Numbered from the stretch's first letter, positions 1 to 12,475 are shown. The stretch is 64,000 nt of DNA from Siderastrea siderea (GCA_964030785.1 OZ034967.1:50491533-50555532); one strand, 5' to 3'. A program made the numbers and translations. Notes: generated from the sequence alone by a model not told the origin.

Positions 1-75
1 GCGCATGTCTAATGTTAACGCGCGAGATGAGCTGGGACGAACACCTTTACACAGTGCTGCAAAAACAGGGCATAG
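1..75 (+). CDS. TRPA1-like exon (ankyrin repeat), partial
   Basis: Reads NARDELGRTPLHSAAKTGH in frame and ends in the first two bases of an Arg codon, before the donor GTAACG. GRTPLHSAAKTGH is a canonical ankyrin first helix. The exon is cut by the window start. Confidence 0.82.
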
Positions 76-3000
76 GTAACGAAGATGCACTCGATTTTTT
101 TAACGCTGGATTCTTCATGGTCAAAACGAGACACGGGTAGAGAGGAACAAAGAAAAACAAGGAAATAAGTAGACAGATGGATGGCAGGCTGGCTGGCTGA
201 TAGGTTTACAGCCAGATTAGAAATGAATACCGAAAAGTTATTTTGCTTGTCTGGAAAAAGAAAGAAAAACAGGCAATCATACGTATAATCTCTATTAGAT
301 TACATAGTGCACCGGAAGTCGCTTTTAAGGTTATCTTAAAGGCTTTCCTTTTATTGGTCAGAAGTCAACCTTGCTGGTTATTTTGCTGTGCATGTGTATT
401 TATGTTGCTGAATTGTAGTTCTTTTGTTCACTTTACACAGGAAAGCCTGTATGACACTTCTGAATATGGGAGCAGAAGTCGACAGTAGAGATAATGACCT
501 TCGAACTCCTCTGATGTGGGCTTCTACCAGTAACCAGCTGGTATGTGCCGAGATTCTCCTAGACTTCAAAGCTTCCACTGACCTGCAAGACGTGGGCGGT
601 TACTCTGCCTTACATGTGGCGTGTGGCCAAGGTCATGCCGCTATTGTCAGTCTGCTGTTGGACAGGGGGGCAAGTTTAACGCCTGTTAACAAACAAGGTT
701 TTGCCTGTCTGGAAGTAGCAGCGAAAACGGGATCCTCTGATGTTGCCATGGCAATTGTGAAGCACAGAAGGTTAGCCAGTGTAAAAAAAAAATTCTCAAG
801 GTGAAAAGTTAATCAGTTGAATAGGCGGAACTGGAGAATGGATGGAGCCCTTGTGTTTCTTCTTGTTTTCAAATGACGGTATTCAGTTTGAGGGCAAAAG
901 GTTTTGTAAAAGTGATTTGTGGTAGTTCGAAGGCTGTGTCATTATCGGTCAAACCTCTCTGGGCTATGGTGTTCCGTTGCAGTCAAATGTCCAGGTTGTA
1001 AGATGTGAAGCCTAGACTCGAAAAGTTATTCGAAAAGCAAAAACGTTAATCAAGGTATGCATAGTATTAAGTCGAAAATTGAAAACTTATTTATCCAAAA
1101 CTAAAAACTATTATATGCGATATGCTGCGAGAGGACACTGACCAGTGACATCAGGGACTCTGCTTGTTTTGCGCTGGAAGACTCCTACCAGCATGTGTGA
1201 TCCTGTACATTCGACTACAATGGCGAAGCGAAGCTTCGGCATTCAGGAGATTGTTGGAAGGGTTAAAGCTCGTCGACGTATTCTCCGAGCAGTTCTAAAA
1301 AAGTTGCAGTGTCTGGATCCACCTTTCGTAGAGAGTGAAGAATGCGACTTGTTTGAACAGTGAGACTACGCTGTTTTAAATATCCTTGTACCACATCCTT
1401 AGACCCGCAGCTGGAGTAACTTGCAATGCCTGCCTTGTTAAATCATCAAGGTAGGTATCAGTGAGTTGGGAAAACTCTCTCTTTCTCTTCCACTGGTAGC
1501 CCGAGTTCATGTCTTCTACGACGCAGCGTAACGGTAGATACACAGAGAATTCTGGAAATTTCACTCCAGCTGGATCCGCAGTCTCTATGGAAAGCTTTCA
1601 CGCCTTGGTCGACCGGGACTCTCGTTCTGGGACTGCTCGACTTCAAAACAAAGCGCGATGCCAGCCCTTGCTGCCCATTGTTACGCAGACTAACAAAATA
1701 TCGAAGTTCGAAATGCGATCGAAGAAAAGAAACACGATTACGTACACAGGTGAGATCTCTAACTGTGATTTTGCCTTAGAGGTGAACTCCCATAGGATTC
1801 CTCAAACCAAAAGTTGACAGAGTTCTCAGCCGCCAAAACAAGTATTCTGAGTTGTCGAACGAAACTGAACTGAGCTGTCTTTCTGATTCCTCTATAAGCT
1901 TAGAAAGAGAGTAGAAAAGACCTGCAGCGTTGCGTATCCGTCCAGCGTAACGCCATTTTATTTTCATCAGCATTACCATAGATTCAATCCTATGGGTAAG
2001 GTGGAATCCACAGACAGATGCCGTAAGGGGTAGGCGTCCTCTCGCCGAGTTTCTCGTCCGCGACTCATCGAAAGGTGTCAATCGAGGTGAATTGGTTTCT
2101 CGCCGACGTAAACATTGCAGCTGATCTCGATTCAATGTTTTTTTTTACTAATGCATGTGATTTAATTTTTCGACTCTTTAAAATATCGCAATGTTAGTTT
2201 TTTGCTTTTGGATCAACTTTTCGACTCTTCACTTTTTACAAACTGGATATTTTGAGGGCAAAGGGGCGCCATACTAAGCACCCACTCTCTAACGAGCGTC
2301 CAATTTTCTTGAGCAATAATCTTTATAATATAATTCCAACTGGTAATTGCTTTCCAGTTTTCCAGTTTTAGTTGTTGTGTCAGTTAGTTGAGAATGAACC
2401 ATGATCACGAAAGGCGAACAAAATAATAGAAGTACGTTCGCTCTTTTAATGCTAAATCCGGTTCACCCCTTAGGTGGAAAGAATTAGCAAACCACCAAAC
2501 TTCAAACGGTCAAACTGCGATGTCACTCCTGAGTAAAAACTTCCCAGAGGCGGCTGAAGTCGTTCTGAATCAGTGCGTGCACACTTCCGAACACCTCAGC
2601 ATATCCGACCCAGAATACACTGTCACTTACAATTTTAAATACATTGATCCTGATCCAGATGTGAAAATGCCGAATGGAAGGTTCTCCGCGATTCAGACGA
2701 TGATCAAGCATAAGCGTGAACGCCTTCTTCTTCACCCTCTCACGCTGAAGTTTAACGAACGCAAATGGGACAGGTTGGGACGGTATGTGTACATGTTCGA
2801 CTTTGGCACGTATCTGATCCTAATGATACTCTTGACGGTACACATAGTCAAGCTAAGGGAAGGTGAATTTAAACCAGAAGTCATGTTCATGCTCTTGGCA
2901 TTCACTTTATTGCACATCGTCAAAGAATTTTTGCAAATTTACGTGCAACGCTGGAACTACTTTAAGGACACAACCAATTATCTGGATTGGATCCTTTACA

Positions 3001-6000
3001 TCACTGCTGCATTGTCTGCATTGTATGTGCTACCATATTACATGCCAAGTGGAATCGTGATTGCGATCTTCGTGTGTTACGCGAACATGATGCTGTTTCT
3101 CAGAAGATACCGATTGTTCGGCACGTACATTTCAATGTATGTTGAGGTGACTAAGACGGTTTTCCAAGTAATGGCTGTGTTCGTCTCCCTCCTTTTTGGG
3201 TTTGCACTGGTGTTTTACCTTCTGTTTAAGGAAAAGGTAAGTGCAAAGGGCCGAATTTAGAGGATGCCATCCTCCCCCTCCCCATAAGGTTTTTCTTAAA
3301 TTTTTCCAAGGCGATTTTTTTATCAGTTCTTGCCGTGTTCATTAGTTGTACACATGTCCCTTAGACACACTTTGACACAAGCTTGATGAGAATAGGTTGC
3401 CATGGTTACGAAATGACGCCATAAGTAGCAGGTGGCCAAGCCTTTATTGAGTGACAACGCGTGTTTTTGATTTTTTAGATGAAAAAAGCACAATGTTAAC
3501 AAAAAAGCAGCAAAGTGTTTAATTAAGTCATATTCTAAATGTCTACTTTAACATAAAAAAAATTCCAGTGTCAGCCCTTTCTTGATAAATTTCTAGTCTG
3601 GGGTAAAATCCAAGATGGTCACCAGGCTTTCTATTAAAGGTACTGAATCTTTTTTGAAATCACGCTGTAACGCAGCAACCCCACCCCCTTCTGTACCATG
3701 GGGGTGTAACTTTCCTAGTACGCTCGAGATTTGACTTTCAAACAACAGATAGGACTGACATCTTAACTTATGAGTGCTTTGTGAGTCCGGCCCCTCGTTG
3801 TATAACTTAGCATTTAACTTCCGTAATACCGACATTCTATCAAGGAGGCATCCAGGAACACATATTTTCCACAGTATTGTCTTCCCGTTTGCAGTAAAAA
3901 TAAATTGTAATAAATTAATGATTTATTTCGGTCGAAAATGTAGGGAGCGGTTGCTCATTTTCCCGAACCAAAACGTTAGAAATGATGCATGACTAATTAT
4001 AAAAGTGATGCATAAGAGAATAGTTGAAACTAGGTTTGAAAGTTAAAATGAAATACAAATTGTACGATAGGCAATTGGCACATAGAGTGTCTACCAGAAA
4101 TAGATGCTGAAAATGTACGCCGTGTTTGATCTCATCGAGTTCATTATATTTCCGTAATCTACGTTCTCTGCGTCAGGCGTGTACATAATAAAAGAAAAAA
4201 AAACATAATTAATTGTCCCTCGGACATTGTTGAGTGATGAACACTATAGAAGTACCGGGGCTTAGACAAGTATTTGCCCCCAGCTGGTGATTCTCTTCTC
4301 TCCAGCTCTTACAAAAAATTCTCGGTTGCTTGTTTAACCCAGTGAAAGGTGCACTCGGTGCCCTTTTATCGATATACTGTGATTATTTCCGTGAGCCCTT
4401 GTTAACCGTACAGCTCCTTCCCAAGAACAGATTGCAGACCTCTTGAACCCAATATGATGGGTCGATTTACGAACAACAAGACATAGCAGCCATGAAAGCC
4501 CGGTCTACGTGGTAATAGAATTACACTCGTAGGATAGGGGCTATCCATCCACATAAGACTTCATCCTAATGACTATCAAGCGAGCAGTTTGGTGTGATTA
4601 TCGATTAATCATCTATCACCAATATTAATCAATATTATTTAACTAATGTCATCGATTAACATAGACTCATTGATTGTCAATCCCATGATCCTTTTCCCTC
4701 GTTTAATTACGCAGGCGGCTTTCCATTTCTTTCCGGTGACTAATTTACCTTGTTAGCTGAGTTGGTAACTTTTTGCAGCTTCCGTTACTTAGAGTTAGAG
4801 GTCTTAGAAGAAGAAAATCAGGGCAAAAATCACAGTGAGATGTAAAGAAGTAATAATTAGACCAAGCGAATCCGAGAAACTTCCAACTAAATGGATTTCC
4901 TGCTTCTTGTAGTTGAAATTTGTAGATATTCGAGGTCCGCACAGACGAAGGTTCGTTGCAACCAGGGGCCCATAAACCGGAGCGTGCAACTACCATTTAT
5001 TCGTGTCACGGAGTTTTGACAGACCAGTTTATTTTTAGATTGAATTTCCCGCGAATTCAGAGTCCCAAAAAAGCCTTGCTAAGCGATCACAAGCTTTACA
5101 GTTTATTTATCAATCTTGCGTTATGCCTTGAGTTACAAATCGGGCCTTTTAGAAGAAGAAAGAACGATGGAGGGCCGGCACCAGTATGCCGAACCAAACT
5201 GAAATTTTCGTGGGAAATAGTAATCTAAACCCCTGTCTAAAAATAACCTAGCCTGTAAAAAACGCTGGTACATAGGCTTAGAAAGGGAGTTGCACGCTCG
5301 GAGTTATGGGCTCCTCTTGCACTATCACTCCGAACTGAGCTCCGGGATTAACCATCAACTCCGAGCGATTTCAAACGCAGTTGTTTCCCGTGCGTAGGAA
5401 ACGAGTCTACGCTAAGGTTTAATTGAAACACGAGACTCTCTCCCAGAGGCAATAAATGGTTAAGAGCTGAAACTCGAGACGTTATATCCCATTATTATTG
5501 CAGATTGGACAAGTGCACCATTCCCTACTCCGTGTACTGGTTATGATGATTGGAGAACTGGACTACGGATCTTTCGCTCCGGCTCCCAAAAACGACGATG
5601 AAAGCCAGGATCCTTCAAACCCGTTACACCAGATGGCTTTTCTTTTCCTCTTTTTGTGTTTGGTTTTGTTGTCCATCGCGCTGATGAATCTTATGGTAAG
5701 GAATTGGCCGTGGTGGGAGGGGGTACTCAACAGATGCTCAGGTAGGGAGTTGCTGCCTGGGTGTTTAAGCCATAGCCCCGTTTTTAGAAGACACACATCT
5801 CTGATTTTACTACCCTGTTTAAGACAGGCCTTTGGTTTTTACAGAGCATCTCTGAGACATTTAACCCAAATTCATCCCTTGTTTCAGACTAGAACGGAGT
5901 AATGATCCCGGTCTTAATAAGGTAACTTAGTTTTAACTTCCTCAGTGGCTCATGAATCTGGTGGCTCACAAATTAACTCCAGCTTGAAAGGGCCCATCTT

Positions 6001-8376
6001 TGATAAACTACAGGTTTTCTTGTTTATTTAGCGGTTCAGCATGTTAAATCTTGTTGAACAAAATAACCTTTAAACTTAGTTTAACGATAATCTGAGTGAA
6101 ATAATTCACATAAATCATGACGTCCGATTGCATTTAGTTGTCTTTAGTTACCTTGACAACTAAATCTTGTTAGCAATGTTCTGATCATGCATTATCCTCT
6201 TTCCAATATATCTGGAGATAGCTTTGTCTTAGTGCGATTCTTTCTATCCTTGGGATTGGTAAATTGTGATAAATGGAATTAATATTGTTTTGTAGGTTGG
6301 TCTGGCCGTTGGAGATACCGAGACGATGAAAAAGTATGCCACGATCAAAAGGCTGGGTATGCAGCTTGAGTACCTCATAGAAATCGAGGAATCGTATCCT
6401 AAGTTCATCATCAGAGCTGTTTACCAAATGGTTCATGTTGAAAAGCCTAACAAGACATCCGGCAGATTGCACAGGTTTGAAATCAGTTTAAATGCATTCA
6501 TTGTCTGTCGCAGTACTTTTAGTCACTGATCAGCGTCCGACCAATTTTCTTGGTCTTCGAAAAATAACTGAAAAAAAAAACAGAACTCAGCAACTTGCTG
6601 TAAGCAGTTGAAATAGGAAGAAAAAGCACCCAAAGCGTGGAAAGCAAGGAAATTTAAACTTCAGACACAAAATAACGACTCAAAAACTCAAAGTCCCATC
6701 AGACTGCCAATTTTAATTTCTGAACGATCTGTAATCCATTTCGGGCGTTGTAATCCTTCCCCCTATTTCCAAACTACTTGTTCTGTTTTGCTCTGTACTA
6801 TCTTTGTTATCTATGTTACTGGTGGCATCTGTCAATGTAATATGGAAAAGCGTAATTTCAATATTTTGGCGGGATACCTTCCCTAAAAAATACAGTTCAG
6901 TGTCATGTTTCTAAAAATCAAATAAACAAGAAGAGTTGATTTGCGGGGAAGGTTTATATTGACCGCACGCGACTCCTACCGAGATTATACTCTGTGTTGT
7001 TTTGTTCAAAAAAAAAAAAAAACGATCAAGCACAGTGGAACTCATGCTACGTCCAGTTTATTTTGGCTCGAGCAAAAAGGTCGTGCAGTCATTTTCCTTT
7101 AACCCAGTTAACACGACCAGATCTTTGTGGTCCGTCGGTAGCCGGAATAAAGCAGCTGTTACAAGGTCTTCTCTGATTTGCTGAGAAAACAATAGAAGAA
7201 ACAAAAAACAATGGACCTTAGCCCTGAAAACAACAGAGCTGCGTGATACCAAGGTCCAGTGAAATTAGAAGTTGTTAAGAGCTGCTTGGTATCCGGAATA
7301 AAGCTGTTACACTGTAGTAGTGGAAACTTCAACTAACAACAACATGCTTGTCATGGTGGCACACCAGCCTCGTCCCCAAGCGCACCTTATCCTTAACGCC
7401 ACACACACCATCATATAATAAGGAGAGACGCCTGGGGACGAGGCAGGCGGCACACGCTCCTTTTCCTTCAGTGTCTTTCGTTGCTTGTTTAGGTACCCTT
7501 AGTTATACCAATCAATATGGCTTCCTATCATTGTGTTGACTCCCGATAGATTGACCTGACGTAATTTATTTGAAAGAGGATAATTTATCTCAGTTAAGAT
7601 CCAATGATTCCCTTTCTTGAAGTATGCTTTAAACATAGCCTGCAGTGAGCATATAGTTGTTGATTTGTAAGCGAGCACTCTGATAAGATTGCTTTTATTC
7701 AAGATGAAATTTTGCTTTTGTCATTAAACAGAGCTGGGTAATCGTCCAACTCTTCGTCCGTTTATCTAATCTAGCTTAGTTCCTTTGAGTAAATTTCTCT
7801 CCCGTTGTACTTTTGTACATTCTCTTAATTCCCTCATTCTCTTAATGCCGTATTGCGTTATATTTATAACATCAATAACATTGGTTAATGGCTTGCCCAT
7901 CGGACAAGTGGACATAAAGCTGAACTTGTCCGGCATCATGATCTACATTTGAACATTTGAACGCAACCCCAAAGTTTTTACCCTCTCCTCGATATTTCAT
8001 TGCCCTTTGATGAACTGTATTAGCTACATTTCCTCACGATACCAACCTTTCCTAATTATTGCCATCATATTTGGCCAGGGTGATGCAGTGGCTACAAGCA
8101 AGATTTCCCGAAGTTAGCTCAGAACCAACAAACGAAGAGAGCCAACAATCTGAACTCGCTGATTTGAAAGCCGAGATAATGAAGAACAAGAAAACGATCA
8201 AGTCAATGAACAAGCTACTCAGAACCCTCGCTGTAACAATCGACCCCAAGATTAATTTGCCGGAAGAAACTGAAGATCAGTGGGAAGCTGATCGCTTGAA
8301 TGATGGACAAAAGGAAAATGAACAGCAAACAGATGACATAAGCGTTGAATTGGGCACTGACAAGAAAAATCCGTAG
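1..8376 (+). CDS. TRPA1-like cation channel, 3' part (6 exons; 5' end outside window)
   Basis: The reading frame joins 1-75, 441-770, 2474-3236, 5504-5695, 6296-6474 and 8079-8376. All junctions have GT/AG borders and consistent phases, giving about 611 residues to a TAG stop. The order is ankyrin repeats (GRTPLHSAAKTGHR, TPLMWAS, YSALHVACGQGH), six membrane segments, a pore and a C-terminal coiled coil. This is the TRPA1 layout: a tetrameric, non-selective cation channel of the plasma membrane that opens to chemical or thermal stimuli. The pore motif MMIGELDY matches TRPA1 MLGDINY, with Glu where the vertebrate pore Asp sits. LMNLM-VGLAVGD matches the S6/TRP-helix region. Most of the ankyrin domain lies upstream of the window. 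The family call is firm; the stimulus cannot be read from the sequence. Copy number or splice variants are not visible here. Confidence 0.88.
76..440 (+). other. TRPA1-like intron
   Basis: Donor GTAACG to acceptor TTTACACAG. It is AT-rich with no coding or repeat signal that I could support. Confidence 0.8.
441..770 (+). CDS. TRPA1-like exon (ankyrin repeats)
   Basis: Follows acceptor TTTACACAG. It completes the Arg codon split from the upstream exon and encodes about three ankyrin units: MGAEVDSRDNDLRTPLMWAS, then a repeat with YSALHVACGQGHAAIVSLLL, then FACLEVAAKTGSSDVAMAIV. The donor AAG/GTTAGC is weaker than usual, but its phase matches the next exon exactly (AG + G TGG). Confidence 0.87.
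899..2250. mobile_element. Degenerate transposon in TRPA1-like intron 2
   Basis: Imperfect inverted repeats of about 70 bp lie at 1015-1086 and about 2161-2226; both contain CGAAAAGT, AAAGCAAAAA and a later AGTCGAAAA block. A 12-bp direct repeat, TTTGAGGGCAAA, sits at 887-898 and 2251-2262 and may be a target duplication. Between them, minus-strand fragments resemble the N-terminal helix-turn-helix part of an integrase-core protein common in fish and corals. The element is broken, and its superfamily is not assigned. Confidence 0.5.
1376..1735 (-). pseudogene. Integrase-core-type protein fragment (HTH part), frameshifted
   Basis: On the minus strand one frame reads SWSEISRILCVSTVTLRRRR and HELGLPVEE. 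The adjacent frame continues REFSQLTDTYLDDLTRQALQ then VTPAAGLRM. Together they match the pattern of an HTH followed by a short helix in dispersed DDE-integrase proteins, with a frameshift near 1470. No DDE catalytic segment is visible. The resemblance is from memory of the family and no search could be run. Confidence 0.45.
2474..3236 (+). CDS. TRPA1-like exon (linker, S1-S5)
   Basis: Follows acceptor CCCCTTAG. It starts RWKELANHQTSNGQTAMSLL, the linker after the ankyrin domain, and continues into hydrophobic segments: S1 near MFDFGTYLILMILLTVHIV, S2 near VMFMLLAFTLLHIV, S3 near YLDWILYITAALSALYVLP, S4 near GIVIAIFVCYANMMLFLRR, and S5 near VFQVMAVFVSLLFGFALVFY. It ends in phase 0 at donor AAG/GTAAGT. 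The charged S4-S5 linker has RRYRLFGTYISMY. Confidence 0.9.
3237..5503 (+). other. TRPA1-like intron 3
   Basis: Large intron between two phase-0 exons. It contains an AT-rich stretch with repeated ATCGATTAA/AATATTAATC near 4600-4670. I see no exon or clear element in it. Confidence 0.7.
5504..5695 (+). CDS. TRPA1-like exon (pore loop and S6)
   Basis: Sixty-four codons in phase 0 after acceptor TATTGCAG. The pore helix and filter read LLRVLVMMIGELDYGS, an acidic extracellular loop follows (KNDDESQD), then S6 (FLFLFLCLVLLSIALMNLM). In human TRPA1 the filter is GD followed by INY; here it is GE followed by LDY, which keeps the negative charge. The donor is ATG/GTAAGG. Confidence 0.9.
5696..6295 (+). 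other. TRPA1-like intron 4
   Basis: Donor GTAAGG to acceptor TTTTGTAG. No coding or repeat signal recognised. Confidence 0.75.
6296..6474 (+). CDS. TRPA1-like exon (post-S6 TRP-like helix)
   Basis: Follows acceptor TTTTGTAG and reads VGLAVGDTETMKKYATIKRL, equivalent to the GLAVGD segment after S6 of TRPA1. A basic and hydrophobic helix follows. It ends with two bases of an Arg codon before donor GTTTGA. Confidence 0.87.
7368..7443. repeat. Short foldback repeat in intron 5
   Basis: CCTCGTCCCCAAGCG at 7368-7382 is mirrored by CGCCTGGGGACGAGG at 7429-7443, leaving a 46-base loop. This looks like the ends of a small MITE within the intron spanning 6475-8078. The rest of that intron shows only a poly-A tract near 7009-7022. 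Confidence 0.55.
8079..8376 (+). CDS. TRPA1-like terminal exon (coiled coil)
   Basis: Follows acceptor TTGGCCAG, restores the split Arg codon, and encodes about 98 residues to a TAG stop. The middle (SELADLKAEIMKNKKTIKS and onward) has heptad spacing fitting the C-terminal coiled coil that tetramerises TRPA1. The acidic tail ends DISVELGTDKKNP. No canonical AATAAA was noticed in the next 200 bases. Confidence 0.87.
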
Positions 8377-8807
8377 ATTCTCTCTGCATCGGTTTGACAT
8401 AGCCCATCTAAACTGCCGGTAATCATTCGGCGATTTCGCAGAGATGTAACATTACCACTGATAGGCGACGATTTACATTTGGATTTACATTAACCTTAAA
8501 TACAGTTTAAGGGTTGAATCTACATGTAACATAATTCGACACTGTTGAACGTAACTTTGTTGGACGATGTTTTGCGAAGTAGCGAAAACAACGCAATACG
8601 CGTTTCACATTGTCCAACGTGGTCACATTTATGTCATTACCTTGCGGCTGGCCAACACTTTTCCATCGGACCAATCGTTTCGGGTGTATTTGACAATTAT
8701 TCGCCGAAGTGGAGCTGAATTAATAGTGGTGGAAATTTGCCGAACCGCGTAGTGGCGAGGTAAATAACCACCACTATTCACCTACACTGGGGTGAATAAT
8801 AGTTTTA

Positions 8808-8983
8808 GTGTATACAAAACCAGTGGATAGCTAGCACCAACTACTCCTTTTCTCCTGAGAAATGAGGAAAAACTCGCGCACGAAATCCAGAACGATGCCG
8901 TGAGGTGAATAGCGAATAGTGTCCCGAGTTGGAGTAGTAAATCACAGTGCGCGAAAAACACTATCCACTGGTTTGGTATTCAA
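8808..8983. repeat. Palindromic MITE fragment
   Basis: AAAACCAGTGGATAG near 8816-8830 is mirrored by CTATCCACTGGTTT near 8962-8975. Internal ACTACTCC / GGAGTAGT and GGTGAATA blocks are also inverted. It resembles dispersed coral MITEs with a GTGGATAG terminus. Confidence 0.5.
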
Positions 8984-9059
8984 CCATACTGTGCAAAGGT
9001 AATACAAAAAATTTGCAGTATCACACTGCAGAAGTTCTGGTTATTACTGGAGTAAACAT

Positions 9060-9450
9060 ATTTTTTGAACATATTTGGGACTTAGTTGTTTTAGATATTT
9101 TGGTGTTTTTCTGTTTTGAGATATTTCGGTGATGAAAAAATTGCTAATATCTTGAAAAAATAGCCTTCGGACTTCTTCATTTTGAAGTTTAAAGAGTCAA
9201 GCTTAGGTTAACCAAGAGAGGATAAAGGGGTAAGAGAGTAAATTCCCCATATTTACGTGTTGTTACAGGTATACATAATTATATACTGCTTATTTCAAGT
9301 GTAAACAATTTTTGAGCTTATGTGGAGCTTAGTTTAGATATTTAGATATTCTGGTGTTTTAGTTTTTTGGGATATTTCGGCGATGGGATGTTGCTACTAT
9401 CTTTGAAATAGCCTTCGGACTTCTTCGTTTTGAAATTTAAAGAGAAGCTG
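9060..9450. repeat. Diverged tandem duplication (about 250 bp period)
   Basis: The block containing TTTAGATATTTTGGTG, GATATTTCGGTGATG and ATAGCCTTCGGACTTCTTC at 9090-9187 recurs at 9340-9440 with substitutions. It is non-coding. Confidence 0.6.
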
Positions 9451-11339
9451 TCCTGGGACAACTCAATGCATTGACATCTAGCGACTTCGAATTCCCTATC
9501 GGACTTTCAGCTCCTAAGTATTTTGAGAAACACAAAATTTTGCACAAGTAAATACACCAAACTTAATCTTCAATCCCAAACCATCTAGCGCCATCTCCCC
9601 TTGCTACAAAATAATATTTTTTATTCAATTAACGTAATTAATTGCTTTCTTAACATTTGATGTTAATACGAGAGGGACGTAAGAGATAATCGCCTGTAGA
9701 CCTGAGCTCGCTTTGTAATAAACTATTCTTGGACGCCGAATAACAGTGGACTACTCTTGGCTTCAAAAAATAGAACAGTGTTAAGGGATGTAAGATTTGA
9801 CTCTAGAGATGTGAGAATTTTAAAGACGGTGTTCCTTCTTCAGCAAGTTTGTAATAAGAAGTTCAGCTGCGCAAATTTATGTAATGTTTATATTGTTTGA
9901 TATAACTATCACCTGACATATACAAATTGCCAAGCGCTAAATGCTCAAAACTTAAATGTAAAATGACAAAAACGGGCCACGGGTAGTTTTGGCCATCAAT
10001 GAGTGACCTAAATAAGGCCGGAACTATTTACTGTAAACCTACAAATGTTCGGAAAGATTATATTTACATCAACTGCCACAAAAGAAATTATATGATTAGC
10101 ATATCAAATCAATACTGGACTAATAAAATAACTGATAATGTGATAACAAATTTTTAGGCTATCTGGATAATTTCTCTAATTCCTGCAACGGCTTTCTCGA
10201 ACTTGGGGGAGACACTCGCTGGTTGCGGAAGTACGGTAACTATATAGTAGAAATCGGCAGACTCAGAGAGTACTCAGTAGTTGGCTGCAATAGTATTGTA
10301 GTAATACTGAACATTAAATAGTTCAGTTATTGCCTATCACAGAAGAGGTTCGCGTATGTATACAACTGAAATACAACTGAGAGAGTTCTTGTTAGCTGCC
10401 AGGGTTCAACCGTTAAGTTACAGGCGAAAGCTGTCGACTGCCCGTCGACTGCCCTTGCTAGTCGAGCCAGCTTGGTGCCTGTAAACAAAAAGGTACAAGC
10501 TATGACTGTGTGACTGCGATAAAAGTGCATGCTAAAACAAACAGTTAGGACGTGGAAAGTGCCGGCACTCGAATATATTTCAGAAACGCATTTGATTTTC
10601 ACCGCCCGAGGGTACGAATTTGAGAGTCCGAAAATCCCCGCAGCGTCGCGTACGTAGCAGCCTCGATTCTAAAGCTATGTCCTTTGTAACAACTTGGGTC
10701 TAAGCCGCAGTATTGCACTGCTAGCTGGTCGTTAAAAACTTTCTAGCGACTGGGGAGCCGTCGATAGCAAGGAAAAGAGAGAGTTGTAATACCTGAGGCC
10801 CTCCTGACGAAGCCATCGCCCCAACTCTCACAAATGCGAAAAATTCAAGAAAGCACGTGGCTTGGAACAAGCAGACCTGATATTGCGAGCTAAAAACTAC
10901 GGGAGCTATCTCTAAAAGCCTAATTAAAATAGAGTGATGAGAAATATAGTGTCTAAGCGCGAACCGATTTTGCGGTACCCTTTCATGATCTCTACAATAT
11001 AGAAGACCAGAGAGGGGTCGGGAAAAGAAAACAGCTTATGTGAGTAGCCAATAGCCGAGATTTAAGTATGGACCGTGGAGGGCGCGTATGCCTTGTCATA
11101 TGAGTAGGAAACAAGGAAATGAATAAAGCAAGTGTAGCTGGCTAGGTTGGTAAATTAAATGCTGCACGGTGGGAGAAAAGGGCACCGAGGAAGCCAAAGA
11201 GCTCGCCTCGTCCGGCTGGATTGTGGAAGCAGCCGTCCCACGCCACCGTTTTGAAGGAGCCGTTCCGCTGGTGCTCGCAGCTCACTGCTCCCACAGGCTT
11301 AACTTGCAAACGTGTTGCAGTACGCTGTGGTGCTTTGTA

Positions 11340-11441
11340 GGTTGTTCCGAAAACGCGGGGTGCGAGGTGCGGACTGCGGGATCATAAAAAAAAAGGAAAA
11401 CTGAAAATTTAAAAATAAATAAATAAATAAACAAATAAATA

Positions 11442-11473
<32 letters not shown>

Positions 11474-12010
11474 ATAGGAAGCGCCTAGATACCCGGCAGC
11501 TGAGTACGGATCATGACTAAATACCCGGCAGTCCGAAATTTTCGAAGGATTTCGACGGAAAGGCTTTTTCTAATGTTTTGAAAGTATTCTATATTTGTTT
11601 AGAATTGCTAAGCGATTCAGAAAAGTATTTTGGTTTTGTAGTTGACAAGTTTTCCACGCGACACTTAGAATTTGGACGGGATTTCTCATTCAAACGTCCT
11701 GGGAGCATTCGAAGTTTATTTAGAATTATCAAGCGATTCAAAAGACCAATTTAGTTTCGTAGCTGACGAATTTTGTGAGCTTGTGCATACTATAAATGAA
11801 ATCGCTCAATGTTCGCGACACTTTTTGTGACTAGTTAGTTCCGCCAGGCCCGCCAGACCCGCCAAGCAGAAACATGCAGAATTTAGGCATAATTTTCATT
11901 CAAACGCCGTGGGAGTATTCGAAGTTTTTTTAGAATTACCAAGCGATTTAAAAGACCAATTTGGTTTTGTAGCTGGGAAATTTCCGAGCTTGAGCATAAA
12001 ACCTGGATAA
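11340..12010. repeat. Left terminal inverted repeat of the 9.9-kb element
   Basis: Outer GC-rich tip to 11390, AAATA microsatellite 11405-11476, then two roughly 230-bp modules each holding TTTAGAATT(G/A)-C-AAGCGATTC, a TTTGTAGCTGA block and CATTCAAACG. Every block has its reverse complement, in order, at 21270-21015 and 18623-18180. Confidence 0.72.
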
Positions 12011-12269
12011 TTCTCCGAATTTGTAGAGACAGACGTGACAGAAAAATAATACCACCTACCAAATCTGCCAAATATATAACAATTATTTTCATGAAAAGCT
12101 ACAAAAGAATAAATCAATTCTGATAATCATTTTGTTAACATTCAATTGATGAAATTCATTCTATCATGCTTGAATTTACGCAATAATATGTTATCAATTC
12201 AGACTGTAACTTGATTGTTATCTCCTTATTACATTATTATTTCTTTTTGTTGAGTTGTATGCAATTGCA

Positions 12270-12330
12270 ATACTGTAAGAACTTATATGTCACGCAAATA
12301 AAGCTAATTTTTGTTGTTGTTGTCGGAAAC
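12270..12330 (+). repeat. LINE/SINE-like 3' tail
   Basis: GCAAATAAAGCTAATTTTTG followed by GTTGTTGTTGT resembles the 3' end with short-repeat tail of non-LTR retrotransposons. No upstream body was recognised. Confidence 0.35.
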
Positions 12331-12439
12331 CAGCGTGCCAGGTGTGTCTTCATGCCCGGCGGCCGGGTGCAGCTAACTTGAAATGGTAAATGCTCGCAGG
12401 CCCGTAACCAGGATTTCATGTGGGAGGGTGCTAACGAGG

Positions 12440-12475
<36 letters not shown>

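Larger units (their letters stand above)
8377..11329. other. Intergenic repeat debris downstream of the channel gene
   Basis: No gene recognised. It holds a MITE-like palindrome (8808-8983), a diverged tandem duplication (9060-9450) and otherwise unassigned AT-rich sequence. Confidence 0.6.
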
